Below are positions 1-10,920 of a DNA stretch of 64,000 nt, piece by piece. How positions within the stretch are numbered: the first letter of the stretch is position 1; every line of letters starts with the position of its first letter. The notes below the pieces were generated by a model. The model was not told the DNA's origin. It did not search any database and saw nothing but the letters and a program-made list of their open reading frames with translations. The stretch comes from Diorhabda sublineata (taxonomy: Eukaryota; Arthropoda; Insecta; Coleoptera; Chrysomelidae), in NCBI RefSeq assembly GCF_026230105.1, contig NC_079484.1, forward strand, positions 5,843,805-5,907,804, written 5' to 3'. The translations under genes were made by a program, and so were the position numbers.

Positions 1-230
1 CTCCGGAATGGTGTTCTGGCACTATGCCAACCATAGTTCAAATTTTGGAGGTCCTTTCGCTATTTTCGAACATAAATAAACGTCATTCGGATAATTTATT
101 GTGGCGATTTTCTTGTTATGTTAGTCTCGAAATTGTTTTCCTTATATCTTTCTCATTGATAAGGATCGCCCGATATTAATTTTGTAGCTACAATATATTT
201 TTTTCTTATTCTGATATGCCTTTTTATGTT

Positions 231-350
231 TCTTTATTGATAAATCGTCTAGGTTGTTTTTTTTGATAGAAAATTAGTTCCGAAAAACAAGTAAAAATTG
301 ACGTTTCTACCTATTTCGATCTTCATCAAAATATTATATTAATCAAAAGG
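231..350 (-). repeat. Penelope-type LTR-like repeat fragment with hammerhead-like core
   Basis: On the minus strand this stretch resembles the arms of the Penelope-like loci at 29.0 and 32.2-32.8 kb. It shares a TTTTGATGAAGA block, a short variable spacer, then GAAACGTCAA and a T-rich run. The core lies at about 293-333. The CTGANGA...GAAAC...GTC order is that of a hammerhead ribozyme, a motif known from Penelope-like retroelement terminal repeats. The helix II part here is not cleanly self-complementary, so activity is doubtful. No GIY-YIG coding part is visible beside it. The outer limits are uncertain and the repeat may run to the window start. Confidence 0.5.
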
Positions 351-1649
351 TAACCTTTAATGTGAACATAAACATGAAAAATTTTTCTTTAGTTGTTAAA
401 TTTCAAAAATATATACAGCTATCAATTAATTTCTTCGTTAATTTTACTCAAATGTCTTGAAAGGCTACTATAAAATATAGAATTATACTTTCCATTGACA
501 TGTTGTCTTGCGGTTTATAGACAATAATTTAAAAACACAAATGAAATTTGATGATTTAGCAATTATGGTGAGAAATAGAATATATAATATTTATATAAAA
601 CAAAAACATCGTTGAGCGATAGTCAAAGTATTAATTCCCATTTCACCTGGTTAATGTTGTAAGCTTATGACGTTAGAAAAATAACTTCAACAATACAATC
701 AAGTTCACGTAAATCTGTAGTTTGGTCTCAGTAGTGCCTTTTTCATTATGTACAATTTGAATTTATTACTAATATTTACACTTTTTTTCCTCACTCGTAG
801 GTATCGCTGTACATGAATATAGAACTTCGTTGTTCTTGAAGATATCTCGCCTGCATTTCCATTGCTGCTGACAGGAATGTATGATGGAAAGAATAGGGGC
901 TATAACTAGAAGGAATGTTAAGATGCGATGTGCCCCCAACATCTGTAAAAGAAATATGTTATTTAATCATTATAAGAAATTCTACTTATAATCTAAAAAT
1001 ACCCGAATTGTATTTTTACGAATTGTTAACCATTGAGTAGAGCCGGCCCTGGCCTTCAGATGTAGAATCATCCATTCATTCACCCAAACTACATAGACCT
1101 ACATCATACATTAAAAATTCGAAATGTTCGAAAGTACAATTTAGAAAATATAAGTTCTGATTTCGCAACTGTAAACGCTTATAACTCAGAAACTAGGGGT
1201 TGTATGAGAAAAGAGAAATTTTTTTTATATCGAAGCATTATTTTCTAGTCATCTACTCCCGAATTTTTTGCATCAAATCCAGGAAAAGGGATAAATACTT
1301 TCAATATTCAATATTTTCAAATAGTTTTATGAATTATATAACGCATATTTTAAGCTTTAAAATATCTGAATTTGATATTCTTTACTCTATAATGATCTTT
1401 GAAAAATTCTATGATAATTGATAATTCTAGTTGTGTAGTTGTATAGTATCTATAGTTCTTTGATAAATATTTATAGAGAAAAAAATTATTTAAAATTCGA
1501 AAATTTCGTAGGTAGTTCAAACATTTCAGTAAGGCTGCCATATTTCGTGACATCATAGGTATAAAATAAACACTGAACAAAGTAAATACGTTAATCATTC
1601 TATCGGTTATTCGAGAACAGGCGTTATTATTAAACTTAAAAATTGAAAA
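351..1649. other. AT-rich DNA, no gene seen
   Basis: I see no convincing coding exon, repeat or RNA gene here. Short open frames on both strands are what AT-rich random sequence gives. Confidence 0.6.
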
Positions 1650-1811
1650 ATGGTATATAAACCGTGTGAAAATACCACGACTGAAACACCTGGTAAAGTT
1701 CTTTTTATGTTGCAAAGAAATTCGAATAAACAACAAAAAAGGTTTGAAAGTATTGGTTGTTTTGACGATCCTGCGAGATTCAATTATTTTTGTTGCCAGG
1801 ATCATTTTAAT
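1650..1811 (+). pseudogene. THAP-type zinc-finger exon (degenerate), ending at a splice donor
   Basis: An ATG in good context (AAAATGG) opens a frame beginning MVYKPCENTTTETPGK and ending in FCCQDHFN. The spacing and the C-X2-H (CQDH) end followed by Phe match the end of a THAP C2CH zinc-binding domain. The N-terminal ENTTTETP stretch resembles the THAP proteins that recur in insect genomes. THAP domains bind DNA and occur in P-element transposases and in host regulators. Immediately after FN the sequence is GTAAGT (1812-1817), a strong 5' splice site, so this reads as the 3' end of a coding exon. Oddity: of the N-terminal Cys pair only the Cys of KPC remains, as if a few codons were lost, so zinc binding is probably broken. 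I found no matching second exon downstream. It could be a host first exon or a transposon-derived relic. Confidence 0.5.
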
Positions 1812-1832
1812 GTAAGTAAGAATCAAATTTAA

Positions 1833-2579
1833 CTTATTTTAATATTTCATTATGCTTTCAATTTTTAACGTGAGTATGTAATAATGTGAGAACTTAACCT
1901 ACAAAAGGTTTATTCATATAAATGTTTTATTTATACGTAACCAATAAATAAAAACTGTATTATAACAGCACACGCTATGTTGCTAGCAACAATAAACTCA
2001 TGATCCCAAGGACACAACTGCTCAATGTTTTTATTAAACCTATGACAACACAACGGAAAACCAATGATAATCGTTCTTTTATGTATGTAGTTGAAAATTT
2101 GAAATTTTTGCGAGTTTTAAATAAATATTCAAATATTTAGATGATTTTTTCCGCTTGGTTGAAAATTTCACTTTCTGACATTATTTCATATCAACAACTT
2201 ATAATAAAATAAATACTTTTTGAAAAATGAAAGTATCATAATTATTTCAAATATCTTGCACCTGGCACCTTCGCCATATCTAACAAGACGTTTAATTATA
2301 ATGAACTATCGGCGACACAACGAAAAAACACTCAAATATATTCCACCCACGCTTTAAAAGGTATGAAAGCCGAAAATGAACGTAGAATATTTCAAGAAAT
2401 TCGCGAAATTGACAATCATATGATGAAAAACGTTAACCAAAGAAAAAACAAGTGAAAAAAATGGCTCTTTAGGTATAATTGCTATTATGTTTCTTGTAAA
2501 CTATAATTTAAAAAAAAAGTGCTGAAAAAATGAAATGGTAACAGTTATTTAGAAAAGAATGAGAAAGTAGTTCTTAATT
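1833..2579. other. AT-rich DNA, no gene seen
   Basis: This would be intronic if the THAP exon is real. I see no exon with an acceptor that continues it, and no recognisable repeat. Confidence 0.5.
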
Positions 2580-2664
2580 TATTGAGCTTCTTCATTCTAA
2601 AGTGGAATTTCTGGAACCATTGGCGACATTAATACTGAATACACTACCACTACACCAACACTAC

Positions 2665-2716
2665 ACTATCTGACGCGCGTTCCGATAACCAAGATAATCG
2701 TCTTCAGAGACTGAAG
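2665..2716 (-). ncRNA. Hammerhead-ribozyme-like motif (degenerate) in Penelope arm
   Basis: The minus strand reads CAGTCT, CTGAAGA, a stem-loop CGATTATC/GGTTATCG, then GGAACGCGCGTC and AGATAG. This is the order of a type I hammerhead: helix I, CUGANGA, helix II, GAAA, minimal helix III, UC, helix I. CAGTCT and AGATAG can pair in part. GAAA is changed to GGAA and helix III carries two extra bases, so this copy is probably inactive. The right arm (about 3337-3370) keeps only TTAGTTATCG and GCGCGTCAGACAG. Confidence 0.4.
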
Positions 2717-2885
2717 CTAAACTAAAATCTAATAACTTGACATACCTGTTTTATACTTTATTTTCCACCAATAAACCTTCTTCCGTAAAAATTAATTTGC
2801 ATTCTTTGCATTCATTCCTTGATTACTAATCTATAGAGTGGGCTGTAAGCAATTAGCCCTTTGTCCCTATTTAAGCTACTCTTAC

Positions 2886-3174
2886 ATCTTGTTGGGCAAT
2901 TCTAAGGATATAATACCAAATTTGCAAAAGAGTGGTATATATGAAATAAGTTATGGTGATTGTGACGGAAAGTATATTGGGCAGACTGAGAGATCCATTA
3001 TTGTCCGGTTTAAAGAGCACGTGGCTCATTTGAAATATGGAAAGACCAGAAAATCAGGTATTGCCGATACAGTCACAATCATGACATAAATATTAATAAT
3101 ATAAAATAGTTAAAAAATGTATTCAATAATAAATTGTTGGATGCATTTGAAGCTAGATGTAAAGTAACTTAAAT
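2886..3174 (+). pseudogene. GIY-YIG endonuclease domain, Penelope-like C-terminus
   Basis: The frame contains GIYEISYGDCDGKYIGQT followed by RSIIVRFKEH. These are the GIY and YIG strands and the catalytic Arg/His region of a GIY-YIG nuclease as found at the C-terminus of Penelope-like retroelements, where it nicks target DNA. After GIAD the frame shifts by one base. In the new frame YSHNHDININNIK and LLDAFEARCKV continue the typical C-terminal tail, with one stop. No reverse transcriptase lies upstream, so the gene is 5'-truncated as well as frameshifted. It sits between inverted arms. Confidence in the domain is good; the product is non-functional. Confidence 0.7.
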
Positions 3175-3430
3175 AGGGACAAAAAGATTCCTTATAGTCC
3201 ACTCTATACTTTAGTAGTCAAGGAATGAATGTGATGATTCCTGCCAAGAGTTTTTTCCCGCTGGAATAAATTTTCGCGGGAGACGTTTTATTGGAAACTT
3301 TTGTATAAAACAGGTAAGTCAAGTCATTAGATTTTAAATAACTTAGTTATCGTAGCGCGCGTCAGACAGTGTAATTGTGAGTGTTGGTGTAGTGGTGGTG
3401 TAAACAGTTTATTCAGTCTCCATATTTCAT

Positions 3431-4439
3431 CATCTTGTTTTAGAATGCCCGAGGTTATATATTCTGTTGAACCTATTTTAAGCCTTGTTTTGTAAACCGA
3501 AACGTACAACATTATAAAATTATTATAGGAGCTACAATAAGCAGTTTATTGATAACCTTTATTCAAGCATATTCCTCTATAATCACTTCATGTCAAACTA
3601 TGAACCATTGGCTTAACAGTTTGTAAATTCAGTTTTAAATAGGAATTTATTCACTATAAACATATCATACACAAAAGAGCAATTCACTTCATTATCCCTT
3701 GATTATGTAACATGACTTATTGATCTATTGTTCTAATATTCTCTTCTATACGATCCCATCACAACATATAATAGCTAATTTGACGGAAGCATAACAAATT
3801 GGCTTACCTGCATTAATTAGCATTTACTATAACAAGCCAATTAATTAGTCAAATGCCTCAATTTGTTCAAAATCAGCAATCAATAATATGTAATACTGTA
3901 AGCCGTAATTTAATTTCATAGTTACTGAGTACTTTTTCATTGATCAATGTAAATGAAATAATGTATTCACGATAAATTAGGGTGAAAATGGAGAAAAATA
4001 AAGGTCCGAAAACAGGATATATGATTACTAAAACGAATTTTAACAAAAAAATACAAATAAACATCCCTACAATGAAAAACGAAATCTTTATCTTCACATA
4101 TGGCTCGTTAAAAGAAAATTGAACATGATCTGATGTATATTCAATGGAGCTGAACATCCAGAAGCGCTACAGATTGTAAACTGTGGGTAATAACCTTCAA
4201 GCGGAAAGCTTGTAAAAGAGAAAGCTATTATACTATCAAAGGAAAGAAGTGAATCAAGCAGAAACTCAATAATCTACCCAGATAGATAAACAGCCTTTGG
4301 AACAACAAAATCAAAAGTTGTTCCAAGGCACTATCCTAGATCGTGTCAATCAAGTAAGCTTCTGGCTACTATGGAGTGGATGTGAGCTCTACATCATAGG
4401 CTTCCCAAAAATGGGGTAAGAAGAGAGGATACAAAGAGA
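3431..4439. other. AT-rich DNA, no gene seen
   Basis: There is a hydrophobic 94-codon open frame on the minus strand (3873-4157), but it lacks recognisable family motifs and AT-rich sequence readily gives such frames. Nothing else can be supported. Confidence 0.5.
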
Positions 4440-4720
4440 CAGTTACAGTTGTACTACTGATGGAAATGTTGAGAGATACTATTGGGACAGGAATCAAAGC
4501 TAAACAAAAGGAGGAGGAACAATCTGGAAGACCATTAGAAAAGTCACTGGATATTGTACTGCTAAAACAAGAACTTTAAAAATGCAATGTAACTACAGAC
4601 AACTATTGCAAAGAGTGTAATGGAGAAGGAGAGTAGATTGAGCATTTGCTCTGCTGGTGCCCTGTCATGGCGAAAAAAGTTCTAATGACGAGAAACAACA
4701 AAAAATATAAAAAATGAAAA
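4440..4720 (+). pseudogene. LINE (Jockey-like) ORF2 C-terminal tail remnant
   Basis: One frame reads DYCKECNGEGE, a stop, then IEHLLCWCPVMAKK. A Cys-x2-Cys followed by (E)HLLC-x-CP is the typical Cys/His tail after the RNase H region of Jockey/I-type non-LTR retrotransposons. Upstream CTAKTRTL in another frame fits the conserved stretch before it. At least one frameshift and one stop are present, and no reverse transcriptase remains. The clade assignment is from memory of the motif. The mariner at 4798 lies about 80 bases downstream. Confidence 0.45.
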
Positions 4721-4797
4721 ACTTCATTTGGAATGTTTGAAAAACATGGAAGTGTGCTCAGATAGTTATATAATTAACTTAGTGAGCTACGATCATA

Positions 4798-5388
4798 TAC
4801 GAGGATGGTCCCAGAAGTACCTGACCTGACCTAGAGATGGCGGTAGTTACTTGATAAATACCAATGTATTAGACACCATCCAAACAGCATATGTTTCTGG
4901 TTTGAAGACGCTACACTGTTAAGTATTTGTTTGGCAGCCATAAATAGTTAACGTTTTTAGTAAATTTGTGAACATTGGTCATCGTTATGTGATATAATAC
5001 TTATTTATGAATGACGTTGGACTGAAAAGGAAGAAACCAGCTCCAAAGACGGTTTCATCTGCAGGTAAGGTCACGGCGTCGGTTTTTTAGGATGGGATCA
5101 AGTCAAAACGGCCGCATTAGGCTAAACAGGAAGTGTTGTTTCACCAATACAATGCACCAGCTCACACATCTGTTATTAGTGAATAGAATTGCTACTTTAT
5201 GCACCTTATTCGTCAGATTTAGCTCTCTCGAATTATTTTCTGTTCCCAGACTTGAAAAAATGGGCATTTTGAACTTATTGAACCTCGCTAAGAAAAGTGT
5301 ATGGAGATTACGTTGAAAAATAAACTATTTTTTTCCAAAATTTTTGTTTGTCCTTTGTTGGGTCAGGTATTTCTGGACCATCCTCGTA
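4798..5388 (+). mobile_element. Internally deleted mariner element with both terminal inverted repeats
   Basis: The left end begins TA + CGAGGATGGTCCCAGAAGTA and the right end is its inverted copy, finishing at TA (5387-5388). The ends match over about 27 bases with a few differences. The 591-bp unit keeps the mariner 5' untranslated region, a piece of transposase around the second catalytic region (YNAPAHTS, where the family has DNAPAHTS) and a 3' end. The reading frame is broken by stops and deletions. Two further copies of the same family share the 5' part: 15.33-15.65 kb (minus strand) and 32.95-33.07 kb. It is non-autonomous and would need transposase from elsewhere. Confidence 0.8.
5060..5316 (+). 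pseudogene. mariner transposase fragment
   Basis: GKVTASVF, a stop, then later YNAPAHTSVIS in one frame match the central catalytic part of mariner transposases. The second catalytic Asp of the HxDNAPAH block reads Tyr (QYNAPAHT), and several stops interrupt it. The third catalytic block is largely deleted, and only LEKMGILNLL-like sequence of the tail can be guessed. It lies inside the 591-bp deletion derivative and is non-functional. Confidence 0.6.
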
Positions 5389-6339
5389 TGTCGGGATTGC
5401 CCGAATCAAAAGTATATCCTATTATTCATTCATTTTCTCGATTTTCCTCGAATTAAATAAGGGTTGTCCAAGGCTATTGGAACAAATCTATCCAATTTCG
5501 GGCGATCAATCGATCGCTCAGCTCAAGAAACAAGTGACATTGTCATAAATCCTGCCTTGAGAAAAAAAAACTAACACTACTATCATCAACGTGAGTGCCA
5601 TCGAAAAGTTTTTATTGACATAATCCCGATGTACCCCATGTGAGGTTATCACTGACTCTCTCATTGCCCATTAGCGAGATTGGACCCTCAATTCTCCTCA
5701 CTCGAATACAGGATCGTTCTAAGGATGATTATTAGAATATTTTTATTAACGAACTGAATATACTGGATAATAGTAATATTTGGAAACTTAAATTATGGAA
5801 GAAACATATAAAAACAAAAGTCTAAAACAGAACAGTTTTTTAAGTAAATAGCCTTGTTAAAAAATGGCCAAAGCCGCTTTATATTATTGCCCTCGTCCAT
5901 ATTAGGTTTGCAATTGAGTAAGAGTTTATTTCAAAAAAAAACAAGACGCTGTATTAGAATTAGGTGACTAGTTTCTAACTGAAAGGGCAACCGACGTAAC
6001 TTTCAGTTACATACATACAGAATTAACTGTTAAAACGCTTGAAAATATTAGAAAAAAATGCGTGGAACGTTTCCAATAACCAGAATAATGAGAAAAGTCT
6101 TGCTATAATGGTAACAAAACTTTGTAGATTCATAACTCAACTTCTTCTGAGTTAAACCTGTTGTAGGAATGGAAGATTAGAAGTGTCCTTTTAGGACTAC
6201 AAAACATCAGATCTCAGACCCTACTGAGTATTTACAATGCTAAATTTAAATCAACTATTGTGTATGAACCTAATACATTAAAATATTTTATGTTTTGTAG
6301 AATTAAAAATTCTCGGCGAAGTGGATGCTCAAATTTTCA
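5389..6339. other. AT-rich DNA, no gene seen
   Basis: No coding motif, repeat or RNA is recognised. Short frames only. Confidence 0.5.
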
Positions 6340-7120
6340 TCTAGTGATTTCGAGAAGCAATTAGTGAAATGGAAATAAACACTAAATTGTTCAATATGGC
6401 CATGATGACAATGCAAAAATCTTGTGCTAAAGTTGATATAGCCGGCAGACTTGGTGATCCTTTTGAAATAACATCTCTTGTTAAACAAGGAGATAGTCTT
6501 TCAAGTACACTCAGTATACTATACACATAATAGCTAGAAATAAAAAAAGATTTCTGGAACTTTTCAAAGATGTAGAAGGTAAATGCAAAGAGCTCGCCCT
6601 AGTTATTAATGAATTAGAACTGTATTTATGAAGATGTCGGCATCTGAAGATAGTAGGACGGTGGAAGATTTGAGATAATAGATGATAAAACTTGTGTGAT
6701 TTGATTGAAATATCTCGGAAAAAGTATTGACCAAGCACCGTCGTAGAAGAGAAGCTCTTGAGAAACAGATTAATGACAAAAAGAACGAAGTTGAAAATCT
6801 ACAGGACTCTAGTAAGACCATAAATTATGATAGATTGGGGGGATACTGGCGAATCCGAAATAATAGAGAAATCGATGAAATATTAGGCAATGAAAACATC
6901 ATCCGGTTCTTTAAGTTTCAGAGGCTGAAATGATTTAGTATGAATTTCAAAATACACAACAGTAGAAATAGAGGCAGACCCTTTATGGATGGATGGACCG
7001 ATCAAGTTCACGAAGACGAAGACAATATTGTGAGACGATGGTGAAGTTTGGAGACGAATTGTCGCGGAAGACAAGGCTCACACCGATCTCTAGTGCCAAT
7101 TTGTATGGTAATTTGGTAGA
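6340..7120 (+). pseudogene. LINE reverse transcriptase remnant, 5'-truncated
   Basis: A frame reads AKVDIAGRLGDPFEITSLVKQGDSLSSTLS by residue order. The key parts are GRLGDPFEITS and QGDSLS, the finger/palm block of non-LTR reverse transcriptases (usually RQGDSLSPLLF). Downstream, TKLKIYRTLVRP and REIDEILGNENIIRFFKFQRL match the C-terminal region that follows the palm. RGRPFMDGWTDQVHEDE then RRW matches the Arg/Pro-rich R-GRP-x-x-RW tail. Frames change several times and the FADD catalytic block is not recognisable. It resembles the RTE/Jockey-type LINEs common in insects; the exact clade is not determined. Fragments of several other LINEs occur in the window but are not close copies of this one. 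Confidence 0.6.
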
Positions 7121-7959
7121 GCTTTGTTCTATTCAGGAAGATTTAATAGAGAAAACTATTCAAACAAAAAAAACACAGATGTTTCTTCAGTACTACCTAC
7201 TTGAAGAGCAAATATTACGCACAGTTTTTTAGTATCAGAAAAATTTGGCCAGTTCGACTCTGACTACATTTCGAATCTAGTTTCCCTCTCATACCCACTC
7301 ACCCAATCCACCATCCAGGACGAAAGAAATTGTTTCCTGTGAGCCTGGAAATGAATTAATGCATTCCAAACATCCATTATTAATCAATCTTAATGTAAAT
7401 GGTTCCGACTAGAAGCTAATTGTAATTTCAAAATTGGTCCAACGTTCGCTCTTCCCTTCCAATAATAATGAACATAATGGAACATTGTTTTCCTAACGTT
7501 ACGTGATATTTTAGCGATGTATGTTGTTGTGTTTTTCAAATAATTTTGAATTAATAATGAAAAGCCTTAGATAATCGACATCGACGATATTTATCTTAGA
7601 ACCAAAACTATTAAGAAGTCAATAATTGATATTGACCGATAGGAGGATTAAAAATCATCATTTCAACTTCAATTTTATGGTCCCCGTCCATGATTAGAAG
7701 AATTGAATATTAAAAAGCTATAAAGCAATCAGCCATCGTTGCAAAAGAGAATAATTCTAGCTGAAGTAATTTTAAAGAATACAGGGGAATACAAACAATC
7801 ATTATCCCGTCTGATAACCGAACAGCACTGAAGTGGACAGACTTGCTGAAGTAAGAGCTGATAAAGGGTTCAAACCTTTAGTATTATCAGTTACAGAACA
7901 ATAGAGAAAGTATTGAAAAATAAGGTAGATAGAGGTTAAAACAGTCACTGAGACAATTT
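7121..7959. other. AT-rich DNA, no gene seen
   Basis: Nothing coding is supported. The last part (7800-7960) may belong to the Jockey-like tail that follows, but no motif proves it. Confidence 0.45.
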
Positions 7960-8070
7960 ACACGGATTGAGATAGGCAAAGACACTCCCGGGCACTATCG
8001 GACACTATCGGGGCACTGTCACTTCAATGAACACCTCAAGATGCTAGACTGCACTATATTCCGGAGAGTA
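7960..8070 (+). pseudogene. LINE (Jockey-like) RNase H-region scrap
   Basis: One frame reads GHCHFNEHLKMLDCTIF, which resembles the conserved TGHC-x-LN-x-HL-x-x-LG stretch after the RNase H domain of Jockey/I-type ORF2. The match is short, so this is a tentative call. Similar scraps are seen at 4.5 and 59.0 kb. Confidence 0.35.
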
Positions 8071-8309
8071 AACGTGCATCTATGGAAGAAGGAAGAAGTC
8101 GCGCCAGTTAAAGCGAATGTTACACTGTAAATGGAGAAGGTATTATGTACAGTAGTTTGGGAAATAAGAGCAGTAATTACTGTTGATTTTATTATTGAAC
8201 AATGCGCAATATTATAGTAACCGATGAAACCTGTCTACAGAGATATTTCAATTCATAAAACGATATTGCTACAAGCTAGGCTTACGAATTGAGTTTTGAA
8301 ACACTTTCC

Positions 8310-8520
8310 TTATAATCCCGATTTGTCGCGATAAGATTATTATTTATTTGGTGTATTGAAAAAGGCATTTGGCAGTCTGCGATTCGAAAACAATTCGGAG
8401 GATACGTGACAAGCCAAGATATTTTTACGAAAAAGGCATCCGAAAGCTTCCGGTAATGTAGTAAAAATGTATAGAGTCGGACGGAGACTATCTTGAAAAA
8501 ATGCGTAAAAACACAGCTTA
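8310..8520 (+). pseudogene. mariner transposase C-terminal fragment
   Basis: Two frames together give YYLFGVLKKAFGSLRF and then YFYEKGIRKLP, two stops and KCIESDGDYLEKM. These match the C-terminal part of mariner transposases from the third catalytic block (D-x-x-LF) to the end (FYxxGIxKLPxRWxKCIxxxGDYxEK). A frameshift lies between the two parts and two stops interrupt the second. No terminal inverted repeat was found near it. Confidence 0.65.
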
Positions 8521-10717
8521 AAATCATTCTTTTCTGAACTAAACATCGACTCGTTTAGCGTTTATTCCTGATGTTGTAACGACACATTTATATATATGAA
8601 AATACCTAGTCTAGAGGAAAATAATTATCCCTTGCAATAGGAAAAATATGTATGGATAGAACAGGTTTACTTCATTTTGCAGTACAAATTTCGTTGTTTC
8701 TTGACAAAAAAACTGATTTCGCATATTAAAACTTATTCATATTATGTACAATATTATTATTTGCGAAGAAACCATTTCATCGAAAAATACTCCTCATTTT
8801 CATACCAATCCACATTTAAATGAAGACATCGGAGTGAAGGCATCACATCAAACCAACTTGTAACTGTAATGTAACGCGTAAAATGAGAGAAAGAAAAGCA
8901 TAGCGAAAGTGGAGTAGAATTTTGTAGAAGAGCCGGCTGAGAGATAGATATCCGGAAGAATTCTACAGCATATCAGAGAGGCACTCAACTTAATGAAACG
9001 AGTAATCCGAGAGCAGCTCTCCCGCCTAATCCATCTCGATGCATTCCTTTACGTTTTAATATTCATCCCGAAACAGTTGAATCTTGTCAGCGGCGTTGCC
9101 ACTAAATCTCGTTGTCTCTAACACGAACAAAGTCGTACTTTAATGGATCATCAAAGAAACGCTTAAGTTTAGAATCTTTAGTCAAATAAACTGTCTCTAT
9201 TAAGTTATTAGATATAAATATGTGAACAAGAAATTGTGAATGTATTAGCTAGACACTGATAATAAATATTTTCTTTTATAAAGTGTACTCACAAAATAAC
9301 GTAACTTTTATTTCAAATTTTTTTCATAGAAAATATTCGAAAAAAGTTTTTAACAATGATTAAGGTCAACTGCAACATGTTTTTAGGTAGCACGCCCTCT
9401 AGGCATCCACGCTGAGTCTCCTTGTATAATAAATATTCTGACCAATATTCATTCATCAGTTACGAAGTTTCGGTAGTTTAGATTTAACATTATCCGAAAT
9501 TAGTTTATAATTAAATAATAGCTTTCAATTAATTGTGTTTAGACATCAGAAATTATTTCCCATTATCATTTGAAGAAGGTGTTAATTTCAAGGAATTTGT
9601 AAAATTAAGGAAAAAAAGAAAGAATAAGGGTTCTTTTTATGATGAATTTACTGTGATCATAAAAGTACTTTAAATGATAGTTAGCTCACTTTAAATCGCA
9701 GCCAAATTATAGAAACTGTAGTTCAGAGGATTGTAAACATATCGAAGATTTGTATTCAGCTAAAAATTTATATAAAACTGGGCTACCAAAGACGGTAATT
9801 AATAATTAAAGAATCCTTGAACGTTATGCAAAGTTTTGTACAAAGTCTTTTGGTAAACGGCAACAGAATGAGTTTAATTCTTGTAAAATTTATAATTGTA
9901 AAATAATCATGATGAATAAAGCAAAAAAGTTGATACAGATCCTCATTTTACCAGTAACATAAAGCCACGTTGATATGATTTGCCAAAATTGCATATATTT
10001 AAGTGGATGGAGGCGGCAACAAAGAACACAATTAAATTATTGGACCATTTTTTTTTGTAGATCAATATGACCAAAGTATTTCCATTAATTTCGAAATGTA
10101 ATATTTCTTGTATTCAAAATTGCAGTTGGTGATAAATTTAATGACTTTCGAATTAGCAAATTTTAGTATTTTTACTGAAATTAAGTTTTCCAAGAAAGTT
10201 GAATTTTGAGAAGCGACAAAAGAAATCTAGAAAACTCTTAACTTCTTGTCAAATAACAAGTCAGCATCATGTAAAGCCTTATAGGTGAAGATTTTTTCCA
10301 GTGGTGCATCTAATAGTGGGAACAACAAGTCTATTGATGTATAGCTACCTCAGAGGACTAATTTGAAGGTAAGAAGGTTATAGTGTAATGAAAATTCAAG
10401 GTAATTATACAGACATCTCGTAAAAATGATAATAAAAAATTTCCTGGAGAAATTTATGATTGGTAAGTTGGAGATAAATCTTAAATGGTTTTGTATTTTC
10501 TCTCCTATCCAAATAGAAATATTTTGAAATTACTATGAAACTTTGTAATCCTTCTGTAGTTAAAATTTCATCTACAATATCAAATTTAATAAAATTTCTC
10601 TGTTCCATTCACAATCCCTCATGAGCTCAAATTCTGCATAAATATATAGAAGACTTTTGCAAGAATAGTAACAAATCAATAATATTGCCCATTGAAAAAC
10701 CCAATTAACAATAAATA
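8521..10717. other. No gene seen; GC-richer patch at about 8870-9080
   Basis: Mostly AT-rich with no recognisable motif. The patch at 8870-9080 is visibly less AT-rich than its surroundings and has no open frame of interest. It could be a conserved non-coding block or an old repeat. Confidence 0.4.
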
Positions 10718-10920
10718 ACACAAACGAAACATACGAGGTATATTAAGAATAACCATAAGTCCTTCGAAGCTAGTTCTGGGTTGTACGGAGGATGTGAGAG
10801 CGTTACAATGTGTCTAGTGGATCCAGATCCAGATCTCTTATTGACAAAAGGCTAGGACATTATGAAGAATCCATCCTTCTCATAGTAACACGAACGCAAC
10901 ATACGAGGTATGTTTTAGAA
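10718..10920 (-). mobile_element. mariner fragment between two similar ACGAGGTAT ends
   Basis: Two direct copies of a 33-base block (10718-10750 and 10888-10920) share ATACGAGGTAT. That resembles the TA + CGAGGT start of many insect mariner terminal repeats. Between them the minus strand encodes STRHIVTLSHPPYNPELASK and DLWLF, the third catalytic block of a mariner transposase (HPPYSPDLAPxDxxLF in the family). It is closely related to the fragment at 12.06-12.33 kb. Too little remains to define element ends. Confidence 0.55.

Larger units (their letters stand above)
2580..3430 (+). mobile_element. Penelope-like element fragment flanked by inverted LTR-like arms
   Basis: The left arm (about 2580-2882) and right arm (about 3163-3430) are imperfect inverted copies of each other. 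Shared blocks include CATTCATTCCTTGA, TATAGAGTGG, TTTGTCCCTATTTAAG, TATAAAACAGGTA and GTGTTGGTGTAGTGGT. Between them lies a coding remnant of a GIY-YIG endonuclease. Penelope-like elements are known to combine a reverse transcriptase with a C-terminal GIY-YIG nuclease and to carry LTR-like repeats in direct or inverted arrangement. Here the reverse transcriptase is missing, so this is a short fold-back derivative. The same family recurs at 61.9-62.6 kb and, as an arm only, at 63.8 kb. Confidence 0.7.

Noticed and set aside
3873..4157. Hydrophobic 94-codon minus-strand frame resembling a membrane protein piece (e.g. chemoreceptor)
   Set aside because: No diagnostic receptor motif, no neighbouring exons or splice sites; hydrophobic codons are T-rich and expected here.
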